Shown piece after piece: positions 42,470 through 53,513 of a stretch of DNA of 64,000 bases (the first letter of the stretch is position 1; every line of letters starts with the position of its first letter). The notes beneath the pieces are model-generated. The model saw only the letters and a program-made list of their open reading frames with translations. It made no database searches and was not told the DNA's origin. The position numbers were made by a program, and so were the translations under genes. The stretch lies in contig NC_089429.1 in NCBI RefSeq assembly GCF_026210795.1, positions 744,001-808,000 of the forward strand, read 5' to 3'. The DNA comes from Rhizophagus irregularis. Taxonomy: Eukaryota; Glomeromycota; Glomeromycetes; Glomerales; Glomeraceae.

Positions 42470-42560
42470 CATCCGTATATAGTCAATTATAGAACGCCAT
42501 TCTTCTTTTTTTCCTATTTCCCTTTCTTTTACTTTTTTTCTTTTTACTTTCCTTTTAAAT

Positions 42561-44246
42561 ATGGCATGTTCAAAAATATTTTCTGGGGATATACCTGAAT
42601 TAACAAATGAAATTATCGAATATTTTCGAAATGATTTTTCAACCTTATATTCATGCATTTTAGTTAATAGATTATTTTGTCGTATAGCGATTCCAATATT
42701 ATGGGAGGATCCATTTTCAATTCCTACTGAAAATTATGATTTTATTAAAATTTATTTATATAATTTAAATGATGATGATAAAATAAAATTAAATAATTAC
42801 GGAATTGATAAAAAATTATTTTCTTCAAATACTTTATTTAATTATCCTAGTTACATTAAAAGTTTAAATATTCAAATAGATTATTCTATTGAATCATGGG
42901 TTGCAGCTCTTAATAATTGTTCTATAAAATATACATGTCCTTCAGATTCAACAAGATTAATTTATAAATCATTATTTAAAATATTTATTGAAAATGGAGC
43001 AGATTTACATACTTTTGTAATTGCCTATGTTCATCATGATTATTTAAATGATGCATCTGAATTAATTTTAAAAAATCCAAATTTCATTTATAATATTAAA
43101 AATTTAAAACTTGAAGGAATTTCAGATTTACCAAAAATTGATTCAATAATTTCATTATTTAGTTTAAATTGTAAATCAATTTCAACTTTACATTTTCAAT
43201 TTAGTGATCATAGATTAAATGAAAATTTTTCATCATGTATAATTAATTCTCAACAAAGTCTTAAAACAATATTATTTAAATATAATAGTTTTCCTTTATA
43301 TCATTCATTATTATCATTAAAAAATTTTAATTGTTCAAATACTTTAAAAAAAATCATATTTTATGGAACAGATTTTAAAGATATAAATATATTAAAAGAA
43401 GTTTTTGAACAATTAAATTGTTTAGAATCTATTCATATACTTTATTGTCATTCTTTAAATTATAATTTTATTCAACAAATTATTAATATTACTAGTAAAC
43501 CATTTAAATTAAGATCTTTATATTTAATTAAAAGTATAGATATTAAATTATTACAATTATTATTACAAAAATCAAAAAATTATTTAGAAAATATAGGTTT
43601 TAGAACTTTTATTATAGATAATCAACCTAATACTAGTAAACAATTGGTTGAAAAAATTTTATCATATTGTAAAAAAATCAATTTTTTTGATTTTTCATAT
43701 TTTTATACACCAGAATATATTTTTCCTTCTTTTGATTTAATTAAAAATTCTGGTCAAAATCTTAATTATCTTTCTATAGAATTTCATTTCATTCCTAATG
43801 TTGATATAAGATTAAGTTCAATTGTATTAAAAGAATTAGGTCAAATATTACCTTCAAAATTAGAATATTTAAAATTATCTTTATCTATAAATACAAATGA
43901 TTTTAAAATTTTTTTAGATAATTTTCAAAATACTTTTATTAAAAAATTAGTTATTAGAAACAAAATATTTTTAAATAATTCACAAAATAATTTTGTTGAA
44001 AAAATTAAGAAATTAGTTATTAGAAATAAAACTAAAGTAGTTGATCAAGATATTTTATATTATATAGAAAAATTTATTATGAAAAAGAGAAAGGTTAAAT
44101 ATTTGGCTTTTAGAGATGATCTTATTGGTTTAGAATTATATTTATTGAAAGATCAAGTGAAAAAATTTGAATCTTATAATATTAAAGTTCAAAAATATGA
44201 TGATTTAAATATTAATTGGTATAAATATATAGAAGAAACATATTAA
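42561..44246 (+). CDS. F-box/LRR-like protein (MAC-type), 561 aa
   Basis: Begins MACSKIFSGDIPELTNEII. F-box at about residues 9-52 (LVNRLFCRIAIPILWEDPF). Intronless, with an LRR-like remainder. Conserved blocks shared with the 49298 gene include LESIHILYC, KPFKLRSL, SKNYLENIGFRTFI and the ending YKYIEETY. A duplicated block around residues 445-480 (KKLVIRNKIFLNN and KKLVIRNKTKVVD) points to internal repeat expansion. It has the same pyrimidine-rich leader and upstream motif as its paralogue. Likely SCF substrate receptor; target unknown. Confidence 0.9.
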   Translation: MACSKIFSGDIPELTNEIIEYFRNDFSTLYSCILVNRLFCRIAIPILWEDPFSIPTENYDFIKIYLYNLNDDDKIKLNNYGIDKKLFSSNTLFNYPSYIKSLNIQIDYSIESWVAALNNCSIKYTCPSDSTRLIYKSLFKIFIENGADLHTFVIAYVHHDYLNDASELILKNPNFIYNIKNLKLEGISDLPKIDSIISLFSLNCKSISTLHFQFSDHRLNENFSSCIINSQQSLKTILFKYNSFPLYHSLLSLKNFNCSNTLKKIIFYGTDFKDINILKEVFEQLNCLESIHILYCHSLNYNFIQQIINITSKPFKLRSLYLIKSIDIKLLQLLLQKSKNYLENIGFRTFIIDNQPNTSKQLVEKILSYCKKINFFDFSYFYTPEYIFPSFDLIKNSGQNLNYLSIEFHFIPNVDIRLSSIVLKELGQILPSKLEYLKLSLSINTNDFKIFLDNFQNTFIKKLVIRNKIFLNNSQNNFVEKIKKLVIRNKTKVVDQDILYYIEKFIMKKRKVKYLAFRDDLIGLELYLLKDQVKKFESYNIKVQKYDDLNINWYKYIEETY

Positions 44247-45575
44247 TTTATAAATTGTAAATTAGAGATTTTTTATTTTTCTTCCTTTTTGTTTTAATTT
44301 ATAAATAAATAAAATATGATATTAATTATAAATAAAAATTGAAATTTTTATGCACTATCAATTACGATACTTTTACGCAATATCCGCCGTCGGATTTAAT
44401 TTACAATGATTACGGTGATAATACGAATAGTACTACCAGAGTATTATTTTTTATATTTTAATATTATGTTAATTTTTAGAGATCGCTTAAAAACAAACAT
44501 GTTTTTATGAGACATAATTTAAAGAAGCCTAACTAGACTGGAGTTCACTGGACGTATCTGCGGTAGCATCAAACCCATTTTAATGATTATAAGTATACTA
44601 TGATCTATAATTATTATAAAGCCAGTACGGTACTGAACCGTACTGTACTGATTTTCAAATTCGTACTAGTACTGAATAACCTCCTACATTAGTCCGGGCT
44701 AAATTTATAGTGCTGGCCAGAATTACTAGTAACTTTTTCGAAAATTTATGTTAAACGAAATTATAATTCTGGCCAGCATTATAAATTTGGCCCAAATTAC
44801 CTATAAAGAAAACTAGTTCGGTATATTATATAACGAATTCACTTTATACCGAACCAAACCTCCTGGAACAGAGGGTTCGTTATATCCAGAGTTGACTGTA
44901 TTTTAATAAGTTATTTCAGCGTCTTATACTATAAGTTTCGAAATATGTGATCAACTTCCGCTCTTCCTTGGCTGTACGTGCGAATAATTTTGGAACTTCT
45001 GACATAAAATTGGCTAAAATGTACCATAACCGTTGCCCTTGTATATGTTTGGGCAGATTACATCAGATTACATATAACGGCTTGGAACTTTCCCATCGTT
45101 TGCGTTTATTTTCTTGGGTACCATCTAAAGATGCTTAACGGTCCTAAAAGACCACGGTCCTACACCCAAAAAGACGGACCGGTCCGTCTTAGCATAAGTC
45201 TTTCGGTTTCGCACCACGTGAAGCAAAACGGCGGGATCGCGGTCTTTTTAAGGACCGATCGGTCTTTTTTTTCTACCCATAAAAATATTTATATTTTTAG
45301 GTTCGGAGCGTCAAGGTTTACTTTAATATCTCCAAAACTAGATGAAAAAAAGTTTTTTAATAAAAACGACAGGTTTTGGTACTAAAACCAGTCGGTCTTT
45401 ATATTTTTTTGCAAGTGTTGATCAATAGTTATACAATTTATTTAGTAAATATAAAAATTTAATTATAAGGATCTGTCCTAGGAGCTAGGACCGGTCCTAA
45501 AAAAAAAAAATACCACGGTCCGGTCTAAGACCGAGACGGACTTGTAGGACTGTTGAGAACCACCCTAGCGTCGCC
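44247..45575. other. Repeat-rich intergenic region
   Basis: Contains the inverted repeat at 44696-44793, a pogo-like right end (GAGTTGACTGTA near 44889-44900) and GTACTG-type repeats near 44620-44680. A GC-rich block at about 45128-45565 is built of GGTCC/GGACC words whose ends (TTAACGGTCCTA and, inverted, CTCAACAGTCCTAC) suggest a hAT-like MITE without a confirmed target duplication. ORFs of 63-84 codons here have no recognisable family. Confidence 0.45.
44696..44793. repeat. Inverted repeat with CTGGCCAGAATTA core
   Basis: Two 30-base arms (44696-44725 and 44764-44793) match at 28 of 30 positions; the core is TGCTGGCCAGAATTA. Related CTGGCC/GGCCAG words occur in the hAT MITE at 6331, at 16480-16530, at 20733-20775 and at 27780-27830, so a MITE sequence family is likely. 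Confidence 0.6.
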
Positions 45576-45791
45576 TCCAAAAAATGGTAGCCGGTTCTAA
45601 TTTGCCGGGTTACATATATTATCGAGAGGTGATAAATAATACGTGACATTTAGTACTTTACGTATAAAAAATTTTCCAAGTACTCAGAATAATTATAAAA
45701 TTAAAGAAACGTTAGGGTACCCTAATCCCAACCCTAATCCTAACCCTAACACTAAAGAACCGGCAAAATAATCCGGCTACCATTTTTTGGA
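45576..45791. mobile_element. TIR element with telomere-like interior (216 bp)
   Basis: Perfect 19-bp terminal inverted repeats TCCAAAAAATGGTAGCCGG, extending imperfectly inward. The interior holds CCCTAA-type hexamers at about 45713-45751 (CCAACCCTAATCCTAACCC). Non-coding. Confidence 0.65.
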
Positions 45792-45813
45792 TGGTCGTCG
45801 ACTGTTGAGCATC

Positions 45814-46400
45814 TTGTACGGTATTGGCTAACGTCACGAAGTGACGTTATTAAACCAATTTAAACACATGCTAATCGATCATAGTAATAATATTAAATGT
45901 TAATATTATGTAATATGACGAATAAATATAATTAAGAGTTTTTTTTATGTGTAGAATTTATAATGTTTTATAACTCCAATATCTTATAAATCATTCATTA
46001 AATTTAAAATTGGATGATCTTTACATAGAGTTATTTTTTTTTATGATCCAGTATTAGTAGTATTAGTTTCTATTGGTCACCGCAGTATTCCTAATGACCG
46101 ACGAATATCGGTCTTCGACCGATATGACGACATCTCTATTCCCCCATCCAATAACTATTTATTATCGCACGGCCTTATAGGATCATACAGATTTTATTTG
46201 ACCGATATTTTCATATTTTCAATATAGATATTAATAGTTTACTTGCATACAATATTAATATTATTTGCGAATATCGATAGTTTATTCATTAGCTGTAAAA
46301 TAATATAGACGGTGTTGTATTTATTTATATTGGTTAACGTCACAAATACTGGTTAACGTCACGAAGCAACGTTAACCAATATAAATATAACACCGTACAA
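45814..46400. mobile_element. TTGTACGGT-terminus element (587 bp)
   Basis: The left end TTGTACGGT followed by ATTGGCTAACGTCACGAAG is mirrored at the right by ACCGTACAA preceded by a related GTTAACCAATATA hairpin. The interior word CCGCAGTATTCCTA recurs inverted near 51598-51612. No transposase. Boundaries are moderately certain. Confidence 0.45.
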
Positions 46401-46439
46401 TGGTAAATTTATTTACTTCTTTCTTTATTGCAGAAGATG

Positions 46440-47690
46440 AATTCTTAACGTTTGAAATTAGAACAAAAATAAAGAAAGACACGTGCCATTGGAATAATAA
46501 AAAGAAAGATATCAGCTTAAATATGACATAATTAAACCTAATAGCTTAGAAGGGGAAAAGAACAATGAGTTGTTTAGTGTGGAAATGTGTATTAGAGAAA
46601 TAGATAACACGAAGGCCAACTTACATGGGATATTATTAATGATAATAATAGTTAAAACATTAGCTTGTGTTAAGATAAAAACGGGAAAATTGTTAATAGA
46701 TTTAATAACTGATTTTATTAACGAAGATAGCAGTAGGAAAAATCAAATCATCGAGAGCTTGAATTTTTAGGCTATCTAATACGAGAAAAAAGTTGTTTGA
46801 TAGAATGGGAAGAGTTAAAGAAAGAAAACGATGAAGGAAACAACCTAAGTGCATTTAGCAATAAGGAAGTAGGAATTAAACTTGAATTGATGCAATTAGA
46901 TTTTAACATATATACGTTAAGATGGAATAAAAACATCATATATGGAGATTATAGAAATTATCTCAAAAAATTCAATCAAATCAAGTATAAATCAAGTATT
47001 CTGACGTGTCATTATTTAGAAGACATTTTCTATAGAAATGAGCACCAAGAGATTAATTGGAAAATGGCTTTTGACTTTCTTCAAAGGGGAACTGGAAATA
47101 ATAAAAGATTTACTGACGTCGACGACAACGCGTTAAGGTCGTACAAAATTAAGGATTTTTAAAAATATTGCCGACCTATGAAATTTTGTATGATAGACAA
47201 TGTAATCATGTGATAACTGATATTTGTGCAAGATGCGAAAAAGAAGTGGAGAGTTGGGAACACATATGGAGTTGTAGTGAAAATAGTAAATCAGAATATG
47301 ATGTTCTAATTGACACGTTGATTGAAATAGAAAATAAATATAATACACCGGAAGAAGAGGTTAATTACAAAATTATAAGAACATTGGCAAAAGAGATAGT
47401 TACATTTATGATGGCACCATCAACAATACTAATACTAGGTAATCAAAAGAGAAGTCGTGAAGTGACTAGGGAACTATTTAATGATGGGCTTTACAAAATA
47501 TGTAATGATAAAAGCGAGCGACGGATAATAGAGGAAGTTTGGGGAAAGTTCTATTTAAAAGTGAGACAAGAAATTTGGTTAGATAGATGCAATAAAATTA
47601 ATGAAATAGAAAAAAGTAAAAGTATAACCAAGTTGGATAAAAAACGCAACGTTCAATTTTGCCGATAAATGAAGACGAGGAAAGTACAGC
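46440..47690 (+). pseudogene. Broken LINE C-terminus (RNase H/zinc-binding region)
   Basis: Three frames (46570-46770, 46797-47162 and 47168-47668) read as successive parts of one protein. The second ends SYKIKDF-stop; shifting one base in the T-run near 47156-47161 continues as LKILPTYEILYDRQCN, which leads into ICARCEKEVESWEHIWSC. The CxxC...HxxxC pattern is the zinc-binding segment after the reverse transcriptase/RNase H in many LINEs of these fungi. The 5' part (RT, endonuclease) is absent, as expected for 5' truncation. Non-functional. Confidence 0.65.
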
Positions 47691-47916
47691 AAATAATGAA
47701 ATGAAAATAAACAAAAAAATATGAAAATGATAAATAAAAAAAATTAAAAAAAGAAATTATAATAGAAAACTTAGTTGGTAATAGCTTACTTATTAATAGG
47801 CCTTTTCAAGAAACGTGGGGTTATGTGCATAGACCGGATTTGTATAATTTATAGTAATTAAATCGTTTTTAGTATATAGTATATAGTATTAATAGTCTAG
47901 TTTTAGTATAGTTTAA

Positions 47917-48436
47917 GGACCCAGAAATATATATATAGGGGTCAGGTGGCGAAAAATTTTTTTACTATGAGCTGTACGCAGAGACTTTTTATATGAGTAG
48001 TACGCATAATTGACACCTGATATTGAAAATCCTGCAAAAATACGCAAATAAAATTTCAGACATTAAGTTATTAATTATTTTATCATGGCTTCTATATTAT
48101 AAATACTAATGTGAAAAAATAGAATTTACCATTTTTTTAATAATATTTTTCTAAAATTTCACTTTTTAACCCTTAGAAATTTCTTACAATTCGGTTAATT
48201 AAATAAGTACGTACAGTAAATATATTATATATATAAGATTAGCCAAATTTAGGTCAAAAATACGCAAACTAATTTTTTACATATAAAAAATTTGATAAAA
48301 AATACGCAATCTTGATGACCTAACTATAGATGAAAAATTCTAAAATTGTACGCAAATCAAAACTTTACTCCGTCTAATTCCACTATGATGGCGACGCATC
48401 TGTGTACCCTACCCCTGTATATATATTTCTGGGTCC
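47917..48436. mobile_element. Mutator-like MITE (520 bp) with 10-bp target duplication
   Basis: Perfect 10-bp direct repeats TATAGTTTAA (47907-47916 and 48437-48446) flank termini GGACCCAGAAATATATATA and its complement, followed by AGGGGT-type sequence. Target duplications of 9-10 bp with long TIRs indicate MULE-type transposition. No ORF. It interrupts the LINE 3' UTR, so it is the younger insertion. Confidence 0.85.
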
Positions 48437-48605
48437 TATAGTTTAAGTATTAATTTTGTATTAATACTTTCATAAATAATATGGAGTTAGTAGATACTAG
48501 TATTATATACTAAGTATTCATATTAATTTATAGATTGTATAATGCAATAAAATAAATAAAAGAATGCGCGTTACTAACAAAAAAAAATAAAAAAAATAAA
48601 TTTAT

Positions 48606-49297
48606 TTACTTCTCTAATAAATGCCATGTGGTGAAACTATAATTACAGTCCAAATATATTATTTTATTTTACAATAATAATATCGATCAGTTGAATAAGA
48701 AAATAACGATCAATGAAAGTCTGATGAATATAATTTTGAATATATGTTATTTCTCATATATATAATATAATTCACAAATTTTAAATAAGTAAATAAATAA
48801 AGAACCCTATAAACAATTCTCATAAAATATAAAATATTACAAAAAAGCTCGGCACGATCGGTAAATCTACGCAAGCCGAATAAAATTTCCAGGAATATTC
48901 TAAATTTACATATATTGTAAAAGTTTTATTTAACTTCTGTTTCGATCACAAAACTTTTCTAAATTACTAACTTTCAAATAAAAAAATATATACCGAACGG
49001 GATGATCAATATATCTATATAGAAAGCTGTATATGTACGTTTAAGGAGTTTTATTTATTTATTTATTTAAATGTTTATTCATTTATTCATTATCCATTTA
49101 TCCACTTTACTTTTGTAGTTTAGAATCATTTATAATCATTACGACACATGTGTTACAATCCATACTCCTCAGTGTCAAATGATTAAATGATCGACAAACA
49201 GACGGATAAATATTGAAATGTTACCCGATGCCGATGCCTGACGCTTTTCTTTTTTCCTGAAATCCTTTTTTTCCTTTGACTTCTTTTTATAATAGAA
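48606..49297. other. 5' flank of F-box gene
   Basis: AT-rich with no ORF. The final 50 bases are pyrimidine-rich (CTTTTCTTTTTTCCTG...), as in the other members of the subfamily. Confidence 0.5.
49186..49196 (+). promoter_or_regulatory. AATGATCGACA upstream motif
   Basis: Identical to the motif at 42459-42469 and at nearly the same distance (112 bases) from the ATG at 49298. Followed within 12 bases by CGGATA; the other copy has CCGTATA. Confidence 0.35.
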
Positions 49298-50944
49298 ATG
49301 GCATGCTCAAAAATATTTTCAGGAGATTTACCTGAATTAACGAGTGAAATTATCGAATATTTTCGATACGATTTTTCAACACTATATTCATGTATTTTGG
49401 TTAATAGATTATTTTGTCGTGTAGCGATTCCGTCATTATGGGAGGATCCATTTTCAATTACTACTGAAAATTATAATTTTATTAATATTTACTTAAGTAA
49501 TTTAAATGATGATGATAAAACAAAATTAAATGAATATGGAATTGATAAAAATTTAATTCCTTCAAATACTTTATTTAATTATCCTAATTATATTAAATCT
49601 TTAAATATTCAAATCAATTATTATATTGAATTATGGGTTAAAAATTTTAATAATAATTATTCCATAAAATATACATTTCCTTCAAATTCTACAATATTAA
49701 TTTATAAATCATTATTTAAAATATTTATTGAAAATGGAGCAACTTTACATACTTTTGATGTAATTTCATATGTACATCATGAATATTTAAATGAAACTTT
49801 TGAATTAATTTTAAAAAATCCAAATTTTATTCGTAATATTAAAAATTTAAAACTTCAAGGAATTACAAATTTACCAAAATTTAATTCATTACTTTCATTA
49901 TTAAATTCAAATTGTAATTTAATTTCAACTTTACATTTTCAATTTAATGATGATTTATTAATTTCTTCTAGTATAATTAATTCACAAAAAAATCTTAAAA
50001 AAATATTATATAAATATAATGATTTTCCTTCAAATTATTCATTATTATCATTAAAAGATTCTAATTGTTCAAATACTTTAAAAACTATTATATTTCATGA
50101 AACTGATTTTAAAGATATAAATATATTAAAAGAAGTATTTGAACAATTAAATTGTTTAGAATCTATTCATATTCTTTATTGTCGTTCTTTAAATTCTCAT
50201 TTTATTCAACAAATTGTTAATATTACTAAACCTTTTAAATTAAGATCTTTATTTTTAAATGAACCAATTGAATCTTTACAATTATTAATACAAAAATCTA
50301 ATAATTATTTAGAAAATATTGGTTTTAGAACTTTTATTATAAATGATCAAAATAATAGACAATTGGTTGAGAAAATTTTATCAAATTGTAGAAAAATCAA
50401 TTTTTTTGATTTCTCTTATATTCATACATCAGATCATATTTATCAAACTTTTGATTTAATTAAAAATGTTGGACAAAATCTTAATTATCTTTCAATTGAA
50501 TTTGATTTTACTCATACTAATACTATTAAATTAAGTTCAATTATATTAAAAAAATTAGGACAAATTCTTCCTTTAAAATTAGAATATTTGAAATTATCAT
50601 TAGTAATTTATACAACTGATTTTAAAACTTTTTTAGATAATTCTCAAAATATTTTTATTAAAAAATTAGTTATTAAAAATATAATATTACAAAGTAATTT
50701 ATTTGAAAAAATTAAGAAATTTGTTATCAAAAATACAAATCAAGATATTTTACCTTATATAGAAGAATATATTATTAAAAAGAAAAGAGTTAAATATTTA
50801 GCTTTTAAAGAAGATTATATGGGATTAAGAGATTTATTTTTATTGAAAGATCAAGTGAAGAAATTCGAATTATATGATATTAAAGTTCAAAAATATGATG
50901 ATTTAAATATTTATTTGTATAAATATATAGAAGAAACCTATTAA
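49298..50944 (+). CDS. F-box/LRR-like protein (MAC-type), 548 aa
   Basis: Begins MACSKIFSGDLPELTSEII. F-box at about residues 9-52 ends LVNRLFCRVAIPSLWEDPF; the Phe-Cys in place of Trp-Cys is shared only with the 42561 gene, its closest relative. Intronless. The LRR-like tail keeps KPFKLRSLFL, NYLENIGFRTFI and LNYLSIEFDF and ends YKYIEETY. It lacks the Ser/Gln insertion of the 36107 gene at the equivalent position. Predicted Skp1-binding adaptor; substrate unknown. Confidence 0.9.
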   Translation: MACSKIFSGDLPELTSEIIEYFRYDFSTLYSCILVNRLFCRVAIPSLWEDPFSITTENYNFINIYLSNLNDDDKTKLNEYGIDKNLIPSNTLFNYPNYIKSLNIQINYYIELWVKNFNNNYSIKYTFPSNSTILIYKSLFKIFIENGATLHTFDVISYVHHEYLNETFELILKNPNFIRNIKNLKLQGITNLPKFNSLLSLLNSNCNLISTLHFQFNDDLLISSSIINSQKNLKKILYKYNDFPSNYSLLSLKDSNCSNTLKTIIFHETDFKDINILKEVFEQLNCLESIHILYCRSLNSHFIQQIVNITKPFKLRSLFLNEPIESLQLLIQKSNNYLENIGFRTFIINDQNNRQLVEKILSNCRKINFFDFSYIHTSDHIYQTFDLIKNVGQNLNYLSIEFDFTHTNTIKLSSIILKKLGQILPLKLEYLKLSLVIYTTDFKTFLDNSQNIFIKKLVIKNIILQSNLFEKIKKFVIKNTNQDILPYIEEYIIKKKRVKYLAFKEDYMGLRDLFLLKDQVKKFELYDIKVQKYDDLNIYLYKYIEETY

Positions 50945-51979
50945 ATTATAAATAAAATTATAATATGAGGGAAAAAATATGTTATACTATCCAAATTCCA
51001 AATGCACATTAGTAAAATGTTATTTTATAATTTCGGTACGCTTTTCTTCCGGAAATCTTTCGTTAAAAGAAGTACAATTTTAATATTAAATTTTTTGAAC
51101 TTGACAATATTACTTATCATTCTTTTATTGTAATTTGATGCTCAATGCCAAAACTTGAGAAATTTTATTTAATTAATTAGTATATTGTTATACAAATATA
51201 ACATTTGTTTCCATTAATTTAATGACAGTCTAATAACGGCATGCGAGACGTTATTCTGTGTGCGACAGTTTTTTTCAATATTTTTATATAGTACAATCTT
51301 GTTCGAGCGCGCACTTGTGAATTATTCAGCATGAATTCGGAAATTTACGCGGCAATGCACAACATGTTTCCTTAGAAAAAATTTTTTACTTCAACATTAA
51401 TTCTGAAGAGATTATTATTTCTGATCAATAAATAAATTGTTTTATTTTTTTTATTTATTTTTCTTTATTAGTATTAAGCTGTCTATTATACATTTTGTAA
51501 TTTAATTTTTTTGTAATTCCTATAATTTCATTATTATATAAAACTATAAATGAATACTCCGATTGATAATTATCGTTCGGTCATAGCGTCATAGCGTTAT
51601 AGGAATACTGCGGAGACCAATATAAAATCGATCATCATAATCATCGACATAATTCTGACATAATTTCATAATTTCGATTAACTTAATTTGTTTCACAAAA
51701 ATACATATATAGTGTACGCTCTACATTTATTTATTTTTTTTTTTTTACATTTCTTTCTAAAATTTAAATACGTCAAAATTAATAAATATTATTTTTCCAA
51801 TAACTTTCTTTCTTACCTCCTCATTAACAATTATATCATCATTAATCTTTTCTTTGAAATTCATTAGCGATTTATGTAAATTATTTAGAGGAAAAGCAAA
51901 ATTCTTTGAAGCAAATAAATTCACTCAAACGAAATAAAATTAACTTTTAATTATTTTAAACATCAAATAATAATTTGTA
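50945..51979. other. Intergenic, no gene seen
   Basis: 3' flank of the F-box gene and promoter side of the kinase-like gene. About 51585-51625 is related, inverted, to 46065-46095 (CGCAGTATTCCTA). Confidence 0.45.
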
Positions 51980-53513
51980 ATGTCACGAGATATTGGTAAA
52001 CTGTCTCAATCAATGCCACCAGTAAAATCTGGATTCTGGCTCTGGACAGATATATATAAGCAAAATCCAAATGACTTTTTAAGTAAAGAGCGACCTCGCG
52101 ATAAATGCTTCATATGTAGTAATAAATACCCTGAGCATTCTGTAACCATCCCAACAGCATATGATTGTGAAAAATGCTATCAGGCAATTATTGAAGAAGA
52201 TTTTAAAAATTGGACAAGTGGTTACCAAGAAATTGATATGGTTATTAGACAATCACAATTAAATTCCAGGAAATCAAATTATATGTTTCTTGAAGTTTTC
52301 CCTTTTAATTTTGGGCAATTGGAGGTGATTGGAAGTGGTGGATTTTCAACCGTTTACTTAGGAATAATCCCAGAATCTCGATATTGGAGACAATACCAGT
52401 ATAATCATGTAGTTCTCAAATCTATTTTGAAATCAAACTCGAATATTATCACAAATTTGGCCAAAGAGGTATTTTAGTTCATGTTGCGAACAAATATTAT
52501 GAATTTTATTCTAAACAAAGATTTAACACATTTTTATAAAAATCTAGCTTGAGGTTAATTCTAAGATTAATGAAGATTTCGTTCCAAGATATTATGGGAT
52601 AACACAAAATCCAGATAATGGTCAATACATGATTGTGATGCAATATGTAGCTTATGGGGATTTACGTCGATATTTACAAGCTCCAGAGACGTTCATTAGC
52701 TGGAAACATGCAATTTATTTATCTCGATGTATCATGGAATCACTGTATAAAATTCATGATCGTGGTTTTATACATAAAAACTTTCATACTGGCAACATAC
52801 TGATCGATCATACAAAAAGACCATTAATTTCCGGTTTAGGGTTCACTTCTTTTATCGAATCAGACGAAGTAATCGGCGTCATGCCATATATTGCTCCAGA
52901 AATCTTTGACCTTAAACCATATACTCAAGCGGCGGATATATACAGTTTTGCCATGATTATGTGGGAATTCTCATCACTACAACCACCCTTTGGTAAATTT
53001 GCACATGATCACTATTTGTTAATTGATATTTGTAGAAACCACTTGCGACCTACCATTACAAATGCAACACCCAGGTGCTGGATTGATCTTATGCAACAAT
53101 GTTGGGAACCCGATCCAACAAAACGTCCAACCGTGTTACAAGTATTAGAAAAACTTGAATTATGGTATCAGAGTTATGATAATAATATATTAACAGAAAA
53201 TATTAAACAATTTTTTATTTGTGATGAAGAACGATATAAATTTTATAGCATGGAAAGAGAGAAGATTGAAGAACATTATTCGACGCATCCACAAGCAATT
53301 TATAAAAGTAGATCCATGTCTTATTATATTAGTCTTATACAATCTAATCAAATTGGTTGGAATGATGAGCTCGAAAGAAAACCATTTGATAATTCATTAA
53401 ATTCTTCAAAAAAAAGATTATACCCAAATGTCGAACCAGAATCAAATGAAATTGACATAACGCAACAGATTGATGGTTCTCATTTATCAAAAAGAAGATT
53501 ATACTCAATATAA
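51980..53513 (+). CDS. TKL-like protein kinase homologue, predicted pseudokinase (484 aa, two exons)
   Basis: Exons 51980-52468 and 52548-53513 join in phase (KE|LEVNSK). The N-terminus has two CxxC pairs (C43/C46, C63/C66), likely zinc-binding, then the family linker FKNWTSGYQEID (76-87). The kinase domain has a Gly-rich loop GSGGFSTVYLG (118-128) and the VLK lysine (K147). The catalytic loop is HKNFHTGN (239-246), so the HRD aspartate is Asn. The metal-binding motif is GLG (259-261), so the DFG/DLG aspartate is Gly. PYIAPE (276-281) and WEPDPTKRP are intact. Loss of both aspartates predicts no phosphotransfer; it may act as a scaffold or regulator. The C-terminal tail ends EIDITQQIDGSHLSKRRLYSI. 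Confidence 0.88.

Larger units (their letters stand above)
41047..42560. other. Intergenic and 5' flank of F-box gene
   Basis: Degenerate palindrome units to 41150, then AT-rich DNA. Two ORFs of 64-93 codons near 41270-41740 have no recognisable family. The last 60 bases before 42561 are strongly pyrimidine-rich. Confidence 0.5.
46440..48605 (+). mobile_element. 5'-truncated LINE with 3' UTR and A-rich tail
   Basis: The broken ORF is followed by an AT-rich 3' UTR, split by a 520-bp MITE (47917-48436), and an A-rich terminus at about 48579-48600. The 3' UTR words TTAGTATAGTTTA are shared with the ORF1-only element (15401-15415), which may mean the two use the same mobilisation machinery. Confidence 0.5.
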
